A stretch of DNA of 64,000 nt, taken from Pseudomonas anguilliseptica (GTDB lineage Bacteria > Pseudomonadota > Gammaproteobacteria > Pseudomonadales > Pseudomonadaceae). The stretch spans positions 1,240,001-1,304,000 of the forward strand of contig NZ_FNSC01000001.1 of the NCBI RefSeq assembly GCF_900105355.1. The letters run 5' to 3'. A program made the position numbers and the translations under genes. Positions 37,085-47,626 of the stretch are shown in pieces. A model generated the notes under the pieces. That model did not search any database. It worked only from the letters and a program-made list of their open reading frames with translations, and was not told the origin of the DNA. Within the stretch, counting starts at the first letter, position 1. Every line of letters begins with the position of its first letter.

Positions 37085-37747
37085 ATGAACAAGAAAGTCG
37101 CGGTGATTCTTTCCGGCTGTGGCGTCTATGACGGCGCGGAAATCCATGAAAGCGTGATCACCCTGCTACGCCTCGATCAGCGCGGCGCGCAGGTGCAGTG
37201 CTTTGCCCCCAACGTGCCGCAGCTGCATGTGGTCGACCACTACAGCGGCGACGAGACAGATGAAACGCGCAACGTTCTGGTGGAGTCGGCGCGCATTGCC
37301 CGCGGCCAGATCAAGGACGTCAAGGACCTACATGTCGGCGACTTCGATGCGCTGATCCTGCCCGGCGGCTTCGGTGCAGCGAAAAACCTCTCCGACTTCG
37401 CCATCAGCGGCGCCAACTGCACGGTGCAGCCGGATGTGTTGACGGCCGCCCAGGCCTTCGTCAAGGCGGGCAAACCGGTCGGCCTGATCTGCATCGCCCC
37501 GGCGCTGGCGGCGAAAATCTTCGGCCCAGGCGTGGTCTGCACCATCGGCAACGATCACGACACCGCCGCCGCACTGACCCAGATGGGCGCGGTGCATCAC
37601 GAGTGCGAAGTCAGCGAAATTGTCGAAGATACTCAACGCAAGCTGGTGACCACCCCGGCCTATATGCTCGCCCAATCGATCAGTGAAGCCGCATCGGGGA
37701 TCAACAAGCTGGTGGATCGGGTGCTGGAGCTTAGCCACCCGGCCTAA
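37085..37747 (+). CDS. elbB: Isoprenoid biosynthesis glyoxalase ElbB
   Basis: A 220-aa protein of the DJ-1/PfpI superfamily (ElbB/ES1 group). MNKKVAVILSGCGVYDGAEIHESV is the diagnostic N-terminus, with the conserved glutamate in AEIHES. The nucleophile elbow is PVGLICIAPALAAK, with cysteine. Glyoxalase III-like activity has been reported for E. coli ElbB; the cellular role is uncertain. The ATG at 37085 follows AGGAG at suitable spacing. Confidence 0.9.
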   Translation: MNKKVAVILSGCGVYDGAEIHESVITLLRLDQRGAQVQCFAPNVPQLHVVDHYSGDETDETRNVLVESARIARGQIKDVKDLHVGDFDALILPGGFGAAKNLSDFAISGANCTVQPDVLTAAQAFVKAGKPVGLICIAPALAAKIFGPGVVCTIGNDHDTAAALTQMGAVHHECEVSEIVEDTQRKLVTTPAYMLAQSISEAASGINKLVDRVLELSHPA

Positions 37748-37876
37748 CTCTGCGGCCTGATCAGCCGGCCGATAGCACGCCAATCACGCCAATGCGCGCG
37801 GCACTCCAGCCGCGCCACTGGTCACAGCGGCCCCAGTGCGGCAGGTTGATCATCCATCCGCCCAGGCACGACTCCC

Positions 37877-38347
37877 ATGAGCAACTCCCCTTTCGAGCTG
37901 ACCGCCGAGCTGCAACAAGCAGTGAGCAGCTTCTTCCAGCGCATTCCGTTCAATCAGGTACTCGGTATCGAGCTGGATGAGCTAAGCGCCCAGCGCGTAA
38001 CCATGCACCTGCCGATGAAGCCCGAACTGATCGGCAATTTCGTTCACGGCATTCTGCATGGTGGGGTGATTTCCTCGCTGCTGGATGTAGCCGGCGGGGC
38101 CATGGCGCTGATCGGCGCATTCGACAAACACCAGCACCTGTCCAGTGCCGAACGCATGACGCGGCTGTCCAAACTCGGCACCATCGACTTGCGCATCGAC
38201 TACCTGCGCCCCGGCCGTGGCCAGCGCTTTACCGCCAGCGCCGTGCTGCTGCGTACCGGCAACAAGGTGGCGGTGGTGCGCAGCGAACTGCACAGCGACG
38301 ACGGCACCCTGGTGGCTGTCGGCACTGGCACTTATCTGTGCGGCTAA
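37877..38347 (+). CDS. Hotdog-fold thioesterase (YigI-like)
   Basis: A 156-aa PaaI/YigI-type thioesterase. The hotdog helix motif FVHGILHGGVISSLLDVAGGAMAL (residues about 55-78) carries the Gly-Gly and Asp typical for acyl-CoA thioesterases. It is followed by the strand TIDLRIDYLRPGRGQRFTASA. It probably hydrolyses medium or long acyl-CoA. It stands 129 bp after elbB on the same strand and ends just before the convergent yaiI gene. Confidence 0.86.
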   Translation: MSNSPFELTAELQQAVSSFFQRIPFNQVLGIELDELSAQRVTMHLPMKPELIGNFVHGILHGGVISSLLDVAGGAMALIGAFDKHQHLSSAERMTRLSKLGTIDLRIDYLRPGRGQRFTASAVLLRTGNKVAVVRSELHSDDGTLVAVGTGTYLCG

Positions 38348-38350
38348 TGG

Positions 38351-38803
38351 CTAAGCCCGCTGCAAACGGGTGAGGATGCGATCCAGTGAATTGGCAAACG
38401 CCTGCTTGTCGCGCTCGCCATACGGCGGCTGACCGCCGCCGACCTGGCCCAGTTCGCGCAGCTCGGTAAACAGGTTACGCACGGCCAGTTTGTCGCCCAT
38501 GTTGCGCTCATCGAACTCGCGACCACGCGGATCAAGCGCGGCCACGCCCTTCTTCACCAGGCGATCGGCCAGCGGCACGTCGCTGCAGATCACCAGCTCC
38601 CCCGGCAGCGCATGCTCCACCAGGTAATCATCGGCCGCATCCGGGCCGCTGGGCACCACGATCAGCCGTACGCAGCTGTAGGCCGGCTTGATTTGCGCCT
38701 GGCCCGCCACCAGCAGCACCTCGAAGCGCCGCTTCAAGGCGAACTTCACCACCTGATCCTTGGCCGCCTTGGGGCAGGCATCAGCATCAATCCAGACTCG
38801 CAT
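38351..38803 (-). CDS. yaiI: YaiI/YqxD family protein (UPF0178)
   Basis: A 150-aa protein of the UPF0178 family, related to PIN-like nucleases. MRVWIDADACPKAAKDQV at the N-terminus, VICSDVPLADRLVKKGVAALDPRGREF in the middle and the PPYGERDKQAFANSLDR C-terminus are diagnostic. The start at 38803 drops 15 unsupported upstream codons. The biochemical function is not known. It ends 3 bp from the convergent thioesterase. Confidence 0.9.
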   Translation of the reverse strand: MRVWIDADACPKAAKDQVVKFALKRRFEVLLVAGQAQIKPAYSCVRLIVVPSGPDAADDYLVEHALPGELVICSDVPLADRLVKKGVAALDPRGREFDERNMGDKLAVRNLFTELRELGQVGGGQPPYGERDKQAFANSLDRILTRLQRA

Positions 38804-38866
38804 CACCCGGTACTCTCCAGACGCAACAAAGCCGGCATGGTAAGCCATGCCGGCAGCCGCTGTGCG

Positions 38867-40759
38867 TCAAGCCTGCATCAGACGGCGACGCTCGCCCAAC
38901 CAGCTACGCCCATACAGCAGCGTAATGGCCACCAGGGCCGTGGCCTGCGCCGCCAGGCTGTAGGCGTCATCATGGATGCCCAGCCAGTCGAACTCGAAGA
39001 AGGCTACCGGTTGCGTGCCGAGCACCCCGGCTTCCTGCAACGCCGCTACACCGTGGCCAGCGAACGCCACCGAAAGCACACAGAGCAGCACGGCATTGGC
39101 GCCGAAGAAGGTCGCCAGCCGCAGTTTGCGTGAGCCGCGCAGGATCACCCAGGCCAAGCCAAGCAGCAGCACCAGCGCGGCCGCCGCGCCGGCCAGGACC
39201 ATACCGTGGCCTTGCGGGCCGGCCTGCAGCCAGAGGGTTTCATAGAACAGGATGACTTCGAACAACTCGCGATACACCGAGAAAAACGCCAGCACGGCAA
39301 AACCGAAACACCCACCGCCACCGACCAGGCTGCTCTTGATGTAGTCCTGCCAGGCCGCCGCATGCCGGCGGTCATGCATCCACACCCCGAGCCAGAGCAC
39401 CATCACGCTGGCAAACAGCGCAGTCACGCCTTCCAGCAGTTCACGCTGCGCGCCGCTGACGTCGATCAGGTAGGCCGCCAGCGCCCAGGTGGCCACCCCG
39501 GCTAACAGTGCCAGGCCCCAACCGATGTGCACACTGCGCACCGCCTGCTGCTGACCGGTGTTGCGCAGGAAGGCGAGAATCGCCGCCAACACCAGAATCG
39601 CCTCCAGTCCTTCACGCAGCAGGATCAGCAGGCTGGAAAAGAAGCTCAGCGAACTCGACAGGCCGTCGCTATCGAGCAAGGCGGCCGAGGTCGCCAGCTC
39701 GGCCTTGGCCAGCTCCAGCCGTTGCGCCGCCTGCGGCACCGACAAGCCATCCTGCAATGCCTGGCGGTAAGCCATCAGCGCACGCTCGGTGGTCTTGCGT
39801 TGCACCGAGTCGAGGTTATCCAGGGCGCTTTCGACCAGCTCGAAGCCCTCCAGATAAGCGCCGACGGACAAGTCATAGGCCTGCTCATGATCGCCTGCCC
39901 GGTAGGCAGCCAGGCTCTGCTCCAGGGTCGCGCGAGTGTGTTCGATCAACTGCAGCGGGCCGCGCTGCTACACCGGTGGCTGAGCCCGCTGGACGCGAAA
40001 GCGCGCAGCCGCTTCCTCGCCCTGCGCGGCGAGAACTTCATCCGGGGTTGTACCGGCCAACACCGCCATCGTAAACGGCGAACCGGCAGCAACCGGCTCG
40101 GCACTGAAGCCGGCAATATAACTGGCCAGGTCCCAGCGCTTACGCTCATCCAGCTGATCGGCAAAAGCCGCCATATCGGTGCCGTCGATGCCCAAGCCGA
40201 TGGTGTTGAACAGGTCATACAGGCTCAATCGATTCAGCCGCGCCAAGGCGCGCAGATTGGCCGGTGGCGGCTCCAGGCTGATGCCCGCCGGCCCATCACC
40301 CGCACCGCTGTCGCCATGGCAGACGCTGCAGTGCTGGGCGAACAGCGGCGCGCCACGGCTGGGGTCGGGGGTGATGGCCGGGGTCTGGCTGACGCCATAA
40401 GCGCTGGCCAGGGTTGCGGCCAACTGCCGTGCCTGCTGAGCAACCTGGCTACCCTCGACACGCCGCTCAATGCCCTGGCGCAGACTGGCAACGCCCTGCT
40501 CCAGCTCGACCTGTTCGCTACGCGCCGGCAGCGCAACGATCAGCCCTTGCAGTACAGTAAGAAACTCAAGCTGTTCACGGTACTCGCTGGAGTCGATCAC
40601 CTGACCATTGGCCACGGTGGCCGGGTAGTCAGCGCCCAGGTAACCGAGCAGATGCAACGCTTGCGCCGCGCCCTCGATGGGCTCGGCCATAACAGCCAGG
40701 CTGCACAGTGCCAGCACGGGCACCAGCAACCAGCTGCAGAAACGCAATACGGAAGACAT
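38867..40759 (-). pseudogene. Cytochrome c/FTR1 iron permease, split by an amber codon
   Basis: In homologues this is one protein: signal peptide, cytochrome c domain, then FTR1-type iron permease. Here the frame is broken by a single in-frame TAG at 39968-39970 (after AQPPV, before QRGPLQLIEHTRATL). The upstream half, from ATG 40759 (263 aa), has the signal peptide and haem motif FAQHCSVCHGDSGAGDG. The downstream half has seven helices and the REGLEAILV and RELFEVILF (RExxE) iron motifs. Both halves are in the same frame and otherwise intact. The downstream half has only a weak TTG (39949) to restart from. A sequencing error remains possible. Confidence 0.85.
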
Positions 40760-40880
40760 ATAGGAGTTGATCCCAAATACGAATGGATGACATTCGATTG
40801 TTACCCTCCTAACGACTTTCCTCAACCACTGATCGACCATGGCCCGCGACGGATCGTCGCAACAGCACAGGAGTGATGCG

Positions 40881-41654
40881 ATGAGTTTTTGGCAACGCCT
40901 GGATGAACCGGCGCATGTTGCGGTTTGCGGCGCCAGCCGGGGGATCGGCCTGGCATTGACCGCACAATTGCTCGCCCGTGCCGATGTCGCCGGGGTCTGG
41001 GCCATCGCCCGCCAGGCCAGTCAGACGCCCGGCCTGACTGAGCTGCAAGCGCAATATAGTCAACGCCTGCACTGTCTGGATGTGGATGTATGCGATGAAC
41101 AGGCGCTGAGCGAGCTGGCCGCGCATTTGCGCACCGCCATCCCGCGCCTGCATCTGCTGCTGTGCACGGTTGGCGTGCTGCAGGACGGCGCGGCGAAAGC
41201 CGAGAAGGGCCTTAGCCAGATCACGCTTGAGGGATTGCTGGCAACCTTTCAGCGCAACAGCTTTGCACCGATTCTGCTGCTCAAGCACCTGTTGCCACTG
41301 CTACGCGGCCAGCATGCCTGCACGGTGGCGGCGCTGTCGGCGCGGGTAGGTTCGATTGGCGACAACCGCCTCGGCGGTTGGTACAGCTACCGCGCCAGCA
41401 AGGCCGCGCTGAACCAGTTGCTACACACCGCGAGCATCGAGTTGAGCCGGATGAACCCCAACAGCTGCGTACTCAGCCTGCACCCTGGTACGACTGACAC
41501 CGCCCTGTCGAAACCCTTTCAGGCCAATGTGCCCGCTGACAAGCTGTTTAGCCCGAGCTATTCAGCCGAATGCCTGCTGGCGCAGATCGAACAGCACGGC
41601 CCGGCGCAGACCGGCACGTTCTGGGGCTGGGACGGCCAGCCGATTCCCTGGTAG
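40881..41654 (+). CDS. Short-chain dehydrogenase/reductase (CsgA-like)
   Basis: A 257-aa SDR. The cofactor motif is GASRGIGLALTAQLLA near residue 18, the catalytic serine lies in ALSARVGSIGDN, and the YxxxK pair is in WYSYRASKAALNQLL. The HPGTTDTALSKPF segment is typical of the CsgA/C-factor-like SDR group. ATG 40881 follows CAGGAG; the frame's earlier start overlaps the divergent iron permease gene's leader. Substrate unknown. Confidence 0.87.
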   Translation: MSFWQRLDEPAHVAVCGASRGIGLALTAQLLARADVAGVWAIARQASQTPGLTELQAQYSQRLHCLDVDVCDEQALSELAAHLRTAIPRLHLLLCTVGVLQDGAAKAEKGLSQITLEGLLATFQRNSFAPILLLKHLLPLLRGQHACTVAALSARVGSIGDNRLGGWYSYRASKAALNQLLHTASIELSRMNPNSCVLSLHPGTTDTALSKPFQANVPADKLFSPSYSAECLLAQIEQHGPAQTGTFWGWDGQPIPW

Positions 41655-41669
41655 CGATACCCGCGCAGT

Positions 41670-42299
41670 TCAGACCGGCGCGCGGCGCACGCTGGCCAGC
41701 AATGCCGCCGCGCCGACAAACAGCGCACCAAAGGTGCGGTTCATCAGCTTCTGCTGGCGAGGCAAACGCAGCGCGCCCAACACCCGGGCAGCCAGACCGG
41801 TATAGCCGGCCATGACGATCAGGTCGACGCAGATCATGGTCACACCCATCACCAGGTACTGCATCAGCAGCGGCGCCTGCGGGTTGAGGAACTGTGGCAG
41901 CACCGCGAGCATAAAGACAATCGCCTTGGGGTTGCTGAAGTTGACCAGAAAACCGCGCAGCACCAGGGTCAGCGGGCGACCGATGGGGCGCTCGGTCTGC
42001 GTGGTCATATCGCTGGGCAGCGCCTGCCACTGGCGATAACCGAGGTACACCAGATAGACCACGCCAAACCACTTGATCAGGCTGAAGGCCAATTCCGACG
42101 CCGCCAGAATCGCCCCGACACCAGCGGCGACGATGGCGATCTGCAAAGCCAGGCCCAGCTGCAGACCCAGGGCATTCCAGTAACCGCGCACAAACCCGTA
42201 TTGCAGCCCGGCCGACATCGAGGCAATCGCCCCGGCGCCCGGCGACAGGCTGATGACCCAACAGGCCACAAAGAACGCAAGCCAGGTTTCCAGGGCCAT
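41670..42299 (-). CDS. LysE/RhtB family amino-acid exporter
   Basis: A 209-aa inner-membrane protein with six predicted helices. It contains the family opening WVISLSPGAGAIASMSAGLQYGFVRGYWNALG and the later RGFLVNFSNPKAIVFMLAVLPQF. RhtB-type members export homoserine, homoserine lactone or threonine. Substrate specificity cannot be read from sequence. It converges with the SDR gene, 15 bp between stops. Confidence 0.88.
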   Translation of the reverse strand: MALETWLAFFVACWVISLSPGAGAIASMSAGLQYGFVRGYWNALGLQLGLALQIAIVAAGVGAILAASELAFSLIKWFGVVYLVYLGYRQWQALPSDMTTQTERPIGRPLTLVLRGFLVNFSNPKAIVFMLAVLPQFLNPQAPLLMQYLVMGVTMICVDLIVMAGYTGLAARVLGALRLPRQQKLMNRTFGALFVGAAALLASVRRAPV

Positions 42300-42325
42300 G
42301 GCAGATACCTCAAACAGAAAATAAA

Positions 42326-42352
42326 AAGGGGTAGGCCGCTAGCCTACCCCTT
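42326..42352 (-). terminator. Terminator of the ABC-F/mscS/terC operon
   Basis: AAGGGGTAGGC / GCCTACCCCTT is a perfect 11-bp stem with a 5-nt loop. On the minus strand it is followed by TTTATTTTC. It lies 26 bp after the terC stop. Confidence 0.9.
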
Positions 42353-42378
42353 GTTGGGTTACTCGCCCAGCCGGCTCA

Positions 42379-43146
42379 TCAGTCCGGCGAACCCTTACGC
42401 AGCTGTACCGGTTCCAGCTCTTCTTCCTTGCGCGCGCGGGCACGCGCCGTACGCATACGGATGTTGACGGCTTCCACCGCCAGCGAGAAGGCCATGGCGA
42501 AGTACACATAACCCTTCGGCACATGCACCTCGAAGGCTTCGGCGATCAACACGGTACCGACCACGATCAGGAACGACAGGGCGAGGATTTTCAGGCTCGG
42601 GTGCTTGTCGATGAAATCACTGATGGTGCCAGCCGACAGCATCATCACGAACACCGAAATCACAATGGCCGCAACCATCACCGGCACGTTGTCGACCAGG
42701 CCGACCGCGGTGATCACCGAGTCCAGGGAGAAGACGATGTCGCTGATCGCGATCTGCACGATGATGCCCATAAAGCCATAGGTCTTGCCGCCAACGGCTT
42801 GGGCTTCTTCTTCGCCCTCCAGGCTGTGGAAGATCTCCGCCGTGCTCTTCCACAACAGGAACAGACCACCGAAGAACAGGATCAGATCACGCCCGGAGAA
42901 GCCCTGGTCGAACACATGGAACAGATCGGCCGTCAGGCGCATCACCCAGCTGATCGACAGCAGCAGGAGAATCCGTGTGCCCATCGCCAGCGCCAGGCCG
43001 AAGAAGCGCGCTTTGGGTTGCTGATGCTTGGGCAGGCGGCTGACCAGAATCGAGATAAAGATGATGTTGTCGATACCCAGGACAATTTCCAAGGCAGTCA
43101 GGGTCAGAAACGCGACCCAGAGTTCAGGGCTGGCCAACCATTCCAT
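42379..43146 (-). CDS. TerC family membrane protein
   Basis: A 255-aa polytopic protein of the TerC family (YgdQ-like). Conserved acidic transmembrane segments are EIVLGIDNIIFISILVSRLP and ISDIVFSLDSVITAVGLVDNV. Members are associated with metal (manganese) export during membrane protein biogenesis, or with tellurite resistance. It follows the mechanosensitive channel gene by 6 bp in one operon, closed by a strong terminator. Confidence 0.88.
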   Translation of the reverse strand: MEWLASPELWVAFLTLTALEIVLGIDNIIFISILVSRLPKHQQPKARFFGLALAMGTRILLLLSISWVMRLTADLFHVFDQGFSGRDLILFFGGLFLLWKSTAEIFHSLEGEEEAQAVGGKTYGFMGIIVQIAISDIVFSLDSVITAVGLVDNVPVMVAAIVISVFVMMLSAGTISDFIDKHPSLKILALSFLIVVGTVLIAEAFEVHVPKGYVYFAMAFSLAVEAVNIRMRTARARARKEEELEPVQLRKGSPD

Positions 43147-43152
43147 AATTGC

Positions 43153-43736
43153 TTAACCCTCGGAATTACGCGGCGTAGGGAGTTCGCCATTGCGCCAGCG
43201 GCGCACGGCTTTTTGGAAAAACAGGCTATTGGGAATCTGTACCCAGGCTCCCGGCGCATCACCGCTGAGGTCTTCCAGGGTGGTGTAGAACAGATTGATC
43301 GCCACCACTCGACCGCGCACGCCAGGCTTATCGGCACTTTCCAGCACCTCGACGCAATCGCCAAGGCGAAACGGCCCCATAGCGAAGATCAACAGCGCGC
43401 AGAACATGTTCGACAACACGCTCCAGATGGCGAAAAAGGCAATCGCTGCCACAGCTGCAAAACCCGTGAGTGCCGTCCACAGCACCTGCGCCGAAACACC
43501 CAGGCGCTCCAGCACCAGCATAAATGCGCTACCCAGCACCAACCAGCGCAGCAGGCCGCGCAGCGGCATCAGCAATTCGGCCGGCAACTGCGGGTAGCGG
43601 TTGCCGAGGCGAGTGATGCCACGGGTGAGGATGCGCTGAAACAGCCAGGCCAGCAGCACAATCAGGATCACCTGGCCGGCGCGCAGCAACGGCTCTTGCC
43701 AGGTCATCAGCCACTCCAGGGTCGGCAGGGTGATGT

Positions 43737-43740
<4 letters not shown>
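43153..43740 (-). CDS. Small MscS-type mechanosensitive channel family protein
   Basis: A 195-aa protein with about three N-terminal helices and an MscS pore/beta domain (AAVAAIAFFAIWSVLSNMFCALLIF, then FRLGDCVEVL, RGRVVAINLFYTTLED, QIPNSLFFQKAVRRW). It is shorter than canonical MscS, lacking most of the C-terminal cage. The predicted start is TTG 43740, overlapping the ABC-F stop; ATG 43707 is an alternative. A role in osmotic protection is inferred from family. Confidence 0.83.
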
Positions 43741-45647
<1,907 letters not shown>

Positions 45648-45679
45648 AATGGCGGCGGAGTCTACCAGAGTCCCTTTAG

Positions 45680-46871
45680 GGAAACTCTGAATAAGTCTTC
45701 CTGATTTTGGCAAAATGCCCGGACGCCACCCACCGAGTTTTCCGATGAAGCAGATGACCTTCGCCGATGCCGAGTACGCCGGCAAGCGCAAGCAGACCCG
45801 CAAAGAGTTGTTCCTGATCGAGATGGATCGGGTGGTGCCGTGGAAGGGCTTGATTGCCCTGATCGATCCACATTACCCCAAGGGTGAAGGCGGTCGCCCG
45901 GCGTACCCGTTGATGGCGATGCTGCGTGTTCATCTGATGCAAAACTGGCTCGGTTACAGCGATCCTGCGATGGAAGAGGCGCTGTACGAAACGACCATTC
46001 TGCGGCAGTTCGCCGGGTTGAGCCTGGAGCGTATCCCTGACGAAACCACCATCCTCAACTTCCGTCGCGTACTGGAAAAAAACGAACTGGCGGCTGGCAT
46101 CTTGGCTGTGATCAACGGCTACCTGGGGGATCGCGGCCTGTCCCTGCGCCAGGGCACCATCGTCGATGCGACGTTGATCAATGCGCCCAGCTCGACCAAA
46201 AACAAAGACGGTAAACGCGACCCGGAGATGCACCAGACCAAGAAGGGCAACCAGTACTACTTCGGCATGAAGGCCCACATCGGTGTGGATGACAAGTCTG
46301 GACTGGTGCACAGCGTGGTGGGCACGGCGGCCAACGTGGCGGACGTCACCCAGGTGGATAAGCTGCTGCATGGCGACGAGAACGTGGTTTGTACCGACGC
46401 AGGTTACACCGGTGTGGAAAAGCGTCCGGAGTATGAGGGTCGGAAGGTTATCTGGCAGGTGGCGGCACGCCGCAGCACCTACAAGAAACTCGATAAGCGC
46501 AGCGCGCTATACAAAGCCAAGCGCAAGATCGAGAAGGCCAAAGCCCAGGTGCGCGCCAAGGTCGAGCACCCGTTTCGGGTGATCAAGCGGCAGTTCGGCT
46601 ATGTGAAGACGCGCTTCCGCGGCCTGGCCAAGAACACGGCGCAGTTGGTCACGCTGTTTGCGCTGTCGAACCTGTGGATGGCACGCAGACATTTACTGGC
46701 AACTGCAGGAGAGGTGCGCCCGTAATATGGGCAATAGCCGCCGCGAGGTGCTCGCGGCGGCTAAAAACACAAAAATAAGCGGATGATATGATCGTTTTTG
46801 ATCGATTTTCCGCTTTCAAAATCAGCGGAGGCTGAAGTCGGCCTGAAACGCATGGCTACTTCAGAGGATCC
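45680..46871 (+). mobile_element. IS5-family insertion sequence, copy B (1192 bp)
   Basis: Ends are GGAAACTCTGAA on the left and GGATCCTCTGAA as reverse complement of the right. They are flanked by the 4-bp duplication TTAG (45676-45679 and 46872-46875), matching the YTAR target pattern of copy A. It has the same length as copy A but many synonymous differences and 19 amino-acid changes, so it is not a fresh local duplicate. It sits between the ABC-F start and a structured repeat at 46874. Confidence 0.93.
45745..46725 (+). CDS. IS5-family transposase (copy B)
   Basis: A 326-aa DDE transposase, about 94 percent identical to copy A. Catalytic residues are present (D in GTIVDATLI, D in CTDAGYTGVEKR, E in RAKVEHPFRVIKRQFG). 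ATG 45745 (MKQMTFADAEYAGK) is used; ten earlier in-frame codons come from the IS leader. It reads away from the ABC-F gene, so transcription from within the IS on the other strand would be needed to drive that gene. Confidence 0.95.
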   Translation: MKQMTFADAEYAGKRKQTRKELFLIEMDRVVPWKGLIALIDPHYPKGEGGRPAYPLMAMLRVHLMQNWLGYSDPAMEEALYETTILRQFAGLSLERIPDETTILNFRRVLEKNELAAGILAVINGYLGDRGLSLRQGTIVDATLINAPSSTKNKDGKRDPEMHQTKKGNQYYFGMKAHIGVDDKSGLVHSVVGTAANVADVTQVDKLLHGDENVVCTDAGYTGVEKRPEYEGRKVIWQVAARRSTYKKLDKRSALYKAKRKIEKAKAQVRAKVEHPFRVIKRQFGYVKTRFRGLAKNTAQLVTLFALSNLWMARRHLLATAGEVRP

Positions 46872-46873
46872 TT

Positions 46874-47141
46874 AGGGTCTGTTCCCGTTTCATCGCGAGC
46901 CGCGTTGCTGCGGAAAATGGCCCCCGGTTAGGCGCAGGACGCAAGTAATGCGTCATTCCCTTGCCAAGTCCTGCAACAACAGCGGGGGCCATTTCCCACG
47001 CAACCCAAAGGGCCGGGCCTGTTTTTGCGCGATACTGCGTTTCTCGACACTCATTTGGAACAACCAAACTTCGTGTCTCGTGCCTTGCCTCGCGTAAAAA
47101 CAGGCTCCGGCGCGGCCGTGAATGAAAGGGGAATAGACCCT
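46874..47141. repeat. MITE-like structured repeat with terminal inverted repeats
   Basis: The 268-bp segment is bounded by AGGGTCTGTTCCC and GGGAATAGACCCT (12 of 13 complementary). Inside are two nested hairpin blocks. The first is AAATGGCCCCCG (46915) with CGGGGGCCATTT (46983), enclosing GCAGGAC/GTCCTGC, GCAAG/CTTGC and AATG/CATT. The second is GCCTGTTTTTGCGCG (47017) with CGCGTAAAAACAGGC (47091), one mismatch, enclosing GACAC/GTGTC and TTTGG/CCAAA. No coding capacity. TA flanks the termini on both sides. It ends 20 bp before the TIGR02444 gene. Confidence 0.7.
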
Positions 47142-47161
47142 AGTGAAACCCGGAAAGCACC

Positions 47162-47626
47162 ATGCCTACTGACCTGTGGCGATTCGCCGAAGCACTGTAT
47201 CAACGCCCTGGCGTCGAGGCCGCGTGCCTGCTGCTGCAAACGCAGGGAGCTGATGTGTGCCTGCTGCTCTGCGCTGCCTGGCTGGAACGCCGGCAGATTA
47301 TCTGCAGTAACGAGCGCAGCGAAGCGTTGCGCAATATCGCGCAGCCCTGGCAACAGCAGGTGGTGGTGCCGCTGCGCCAATTGCGGCAGAGCTGGCGTGA
47401 GCCGGCGCAGCGCGATAACGCCCTGGTGCAATTACGTGAGCAGGTCAAACAGCTGGAGCTGGCCGCAGAACGCGAGCAGCTGGAGCGCCTGGCGGCCTGT
47501 ACTCAAGACTGGCCGAGCAACGCGGAGAACGCACCGCTGAATTGGCTGGAAAGCCTGGCTCCCCAGCCGAGCAACCACGATGCGCTGCAAACGCTGCGCA
47601 TCGCGGCGGCACAGCTCAGCGCTTAA
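47162..47626 (+). CDS. TIGR02444 family protein
   Basis: A 154-aa helical protein of the TIGR02444 (DUF2390) family. WRFAEALYQRPGVEAACLLLQTQGADVCLLL is the diagnostic N-terminal segment, followed by a VVPLRQLRQSWR helix and an acidic coiled region. Its function is unknown. In pseudomonads it lies between the ABC-F gene and algP, as here. Its stop overlaps the convergent algP stop by a few bases. The MITE-like repeat and the IS have inserted directly upstream, so its promoter may be altered. Confidence 0.85.
   Translation: MPTDLWRFAEALYQRPGVEAACLLLQTQGADVCLLLCAAWLERRQIICSNERSEALRNIAQPWQQQVVVPLRQLRQSWREPAQRDNALVQLREQVKQLELAAEREQLERLAACTQDWPSNAENAPLNWLESLAPQPSNHDALQTLRIAAAQLSA

Noticed and set aside
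47025..47540. Plus-strand 171-codon frame across the MITE-like repeat
   Set aside because: It is out of frame with the TIGR02444 gene, has no homology features and starts in repeat sequence.
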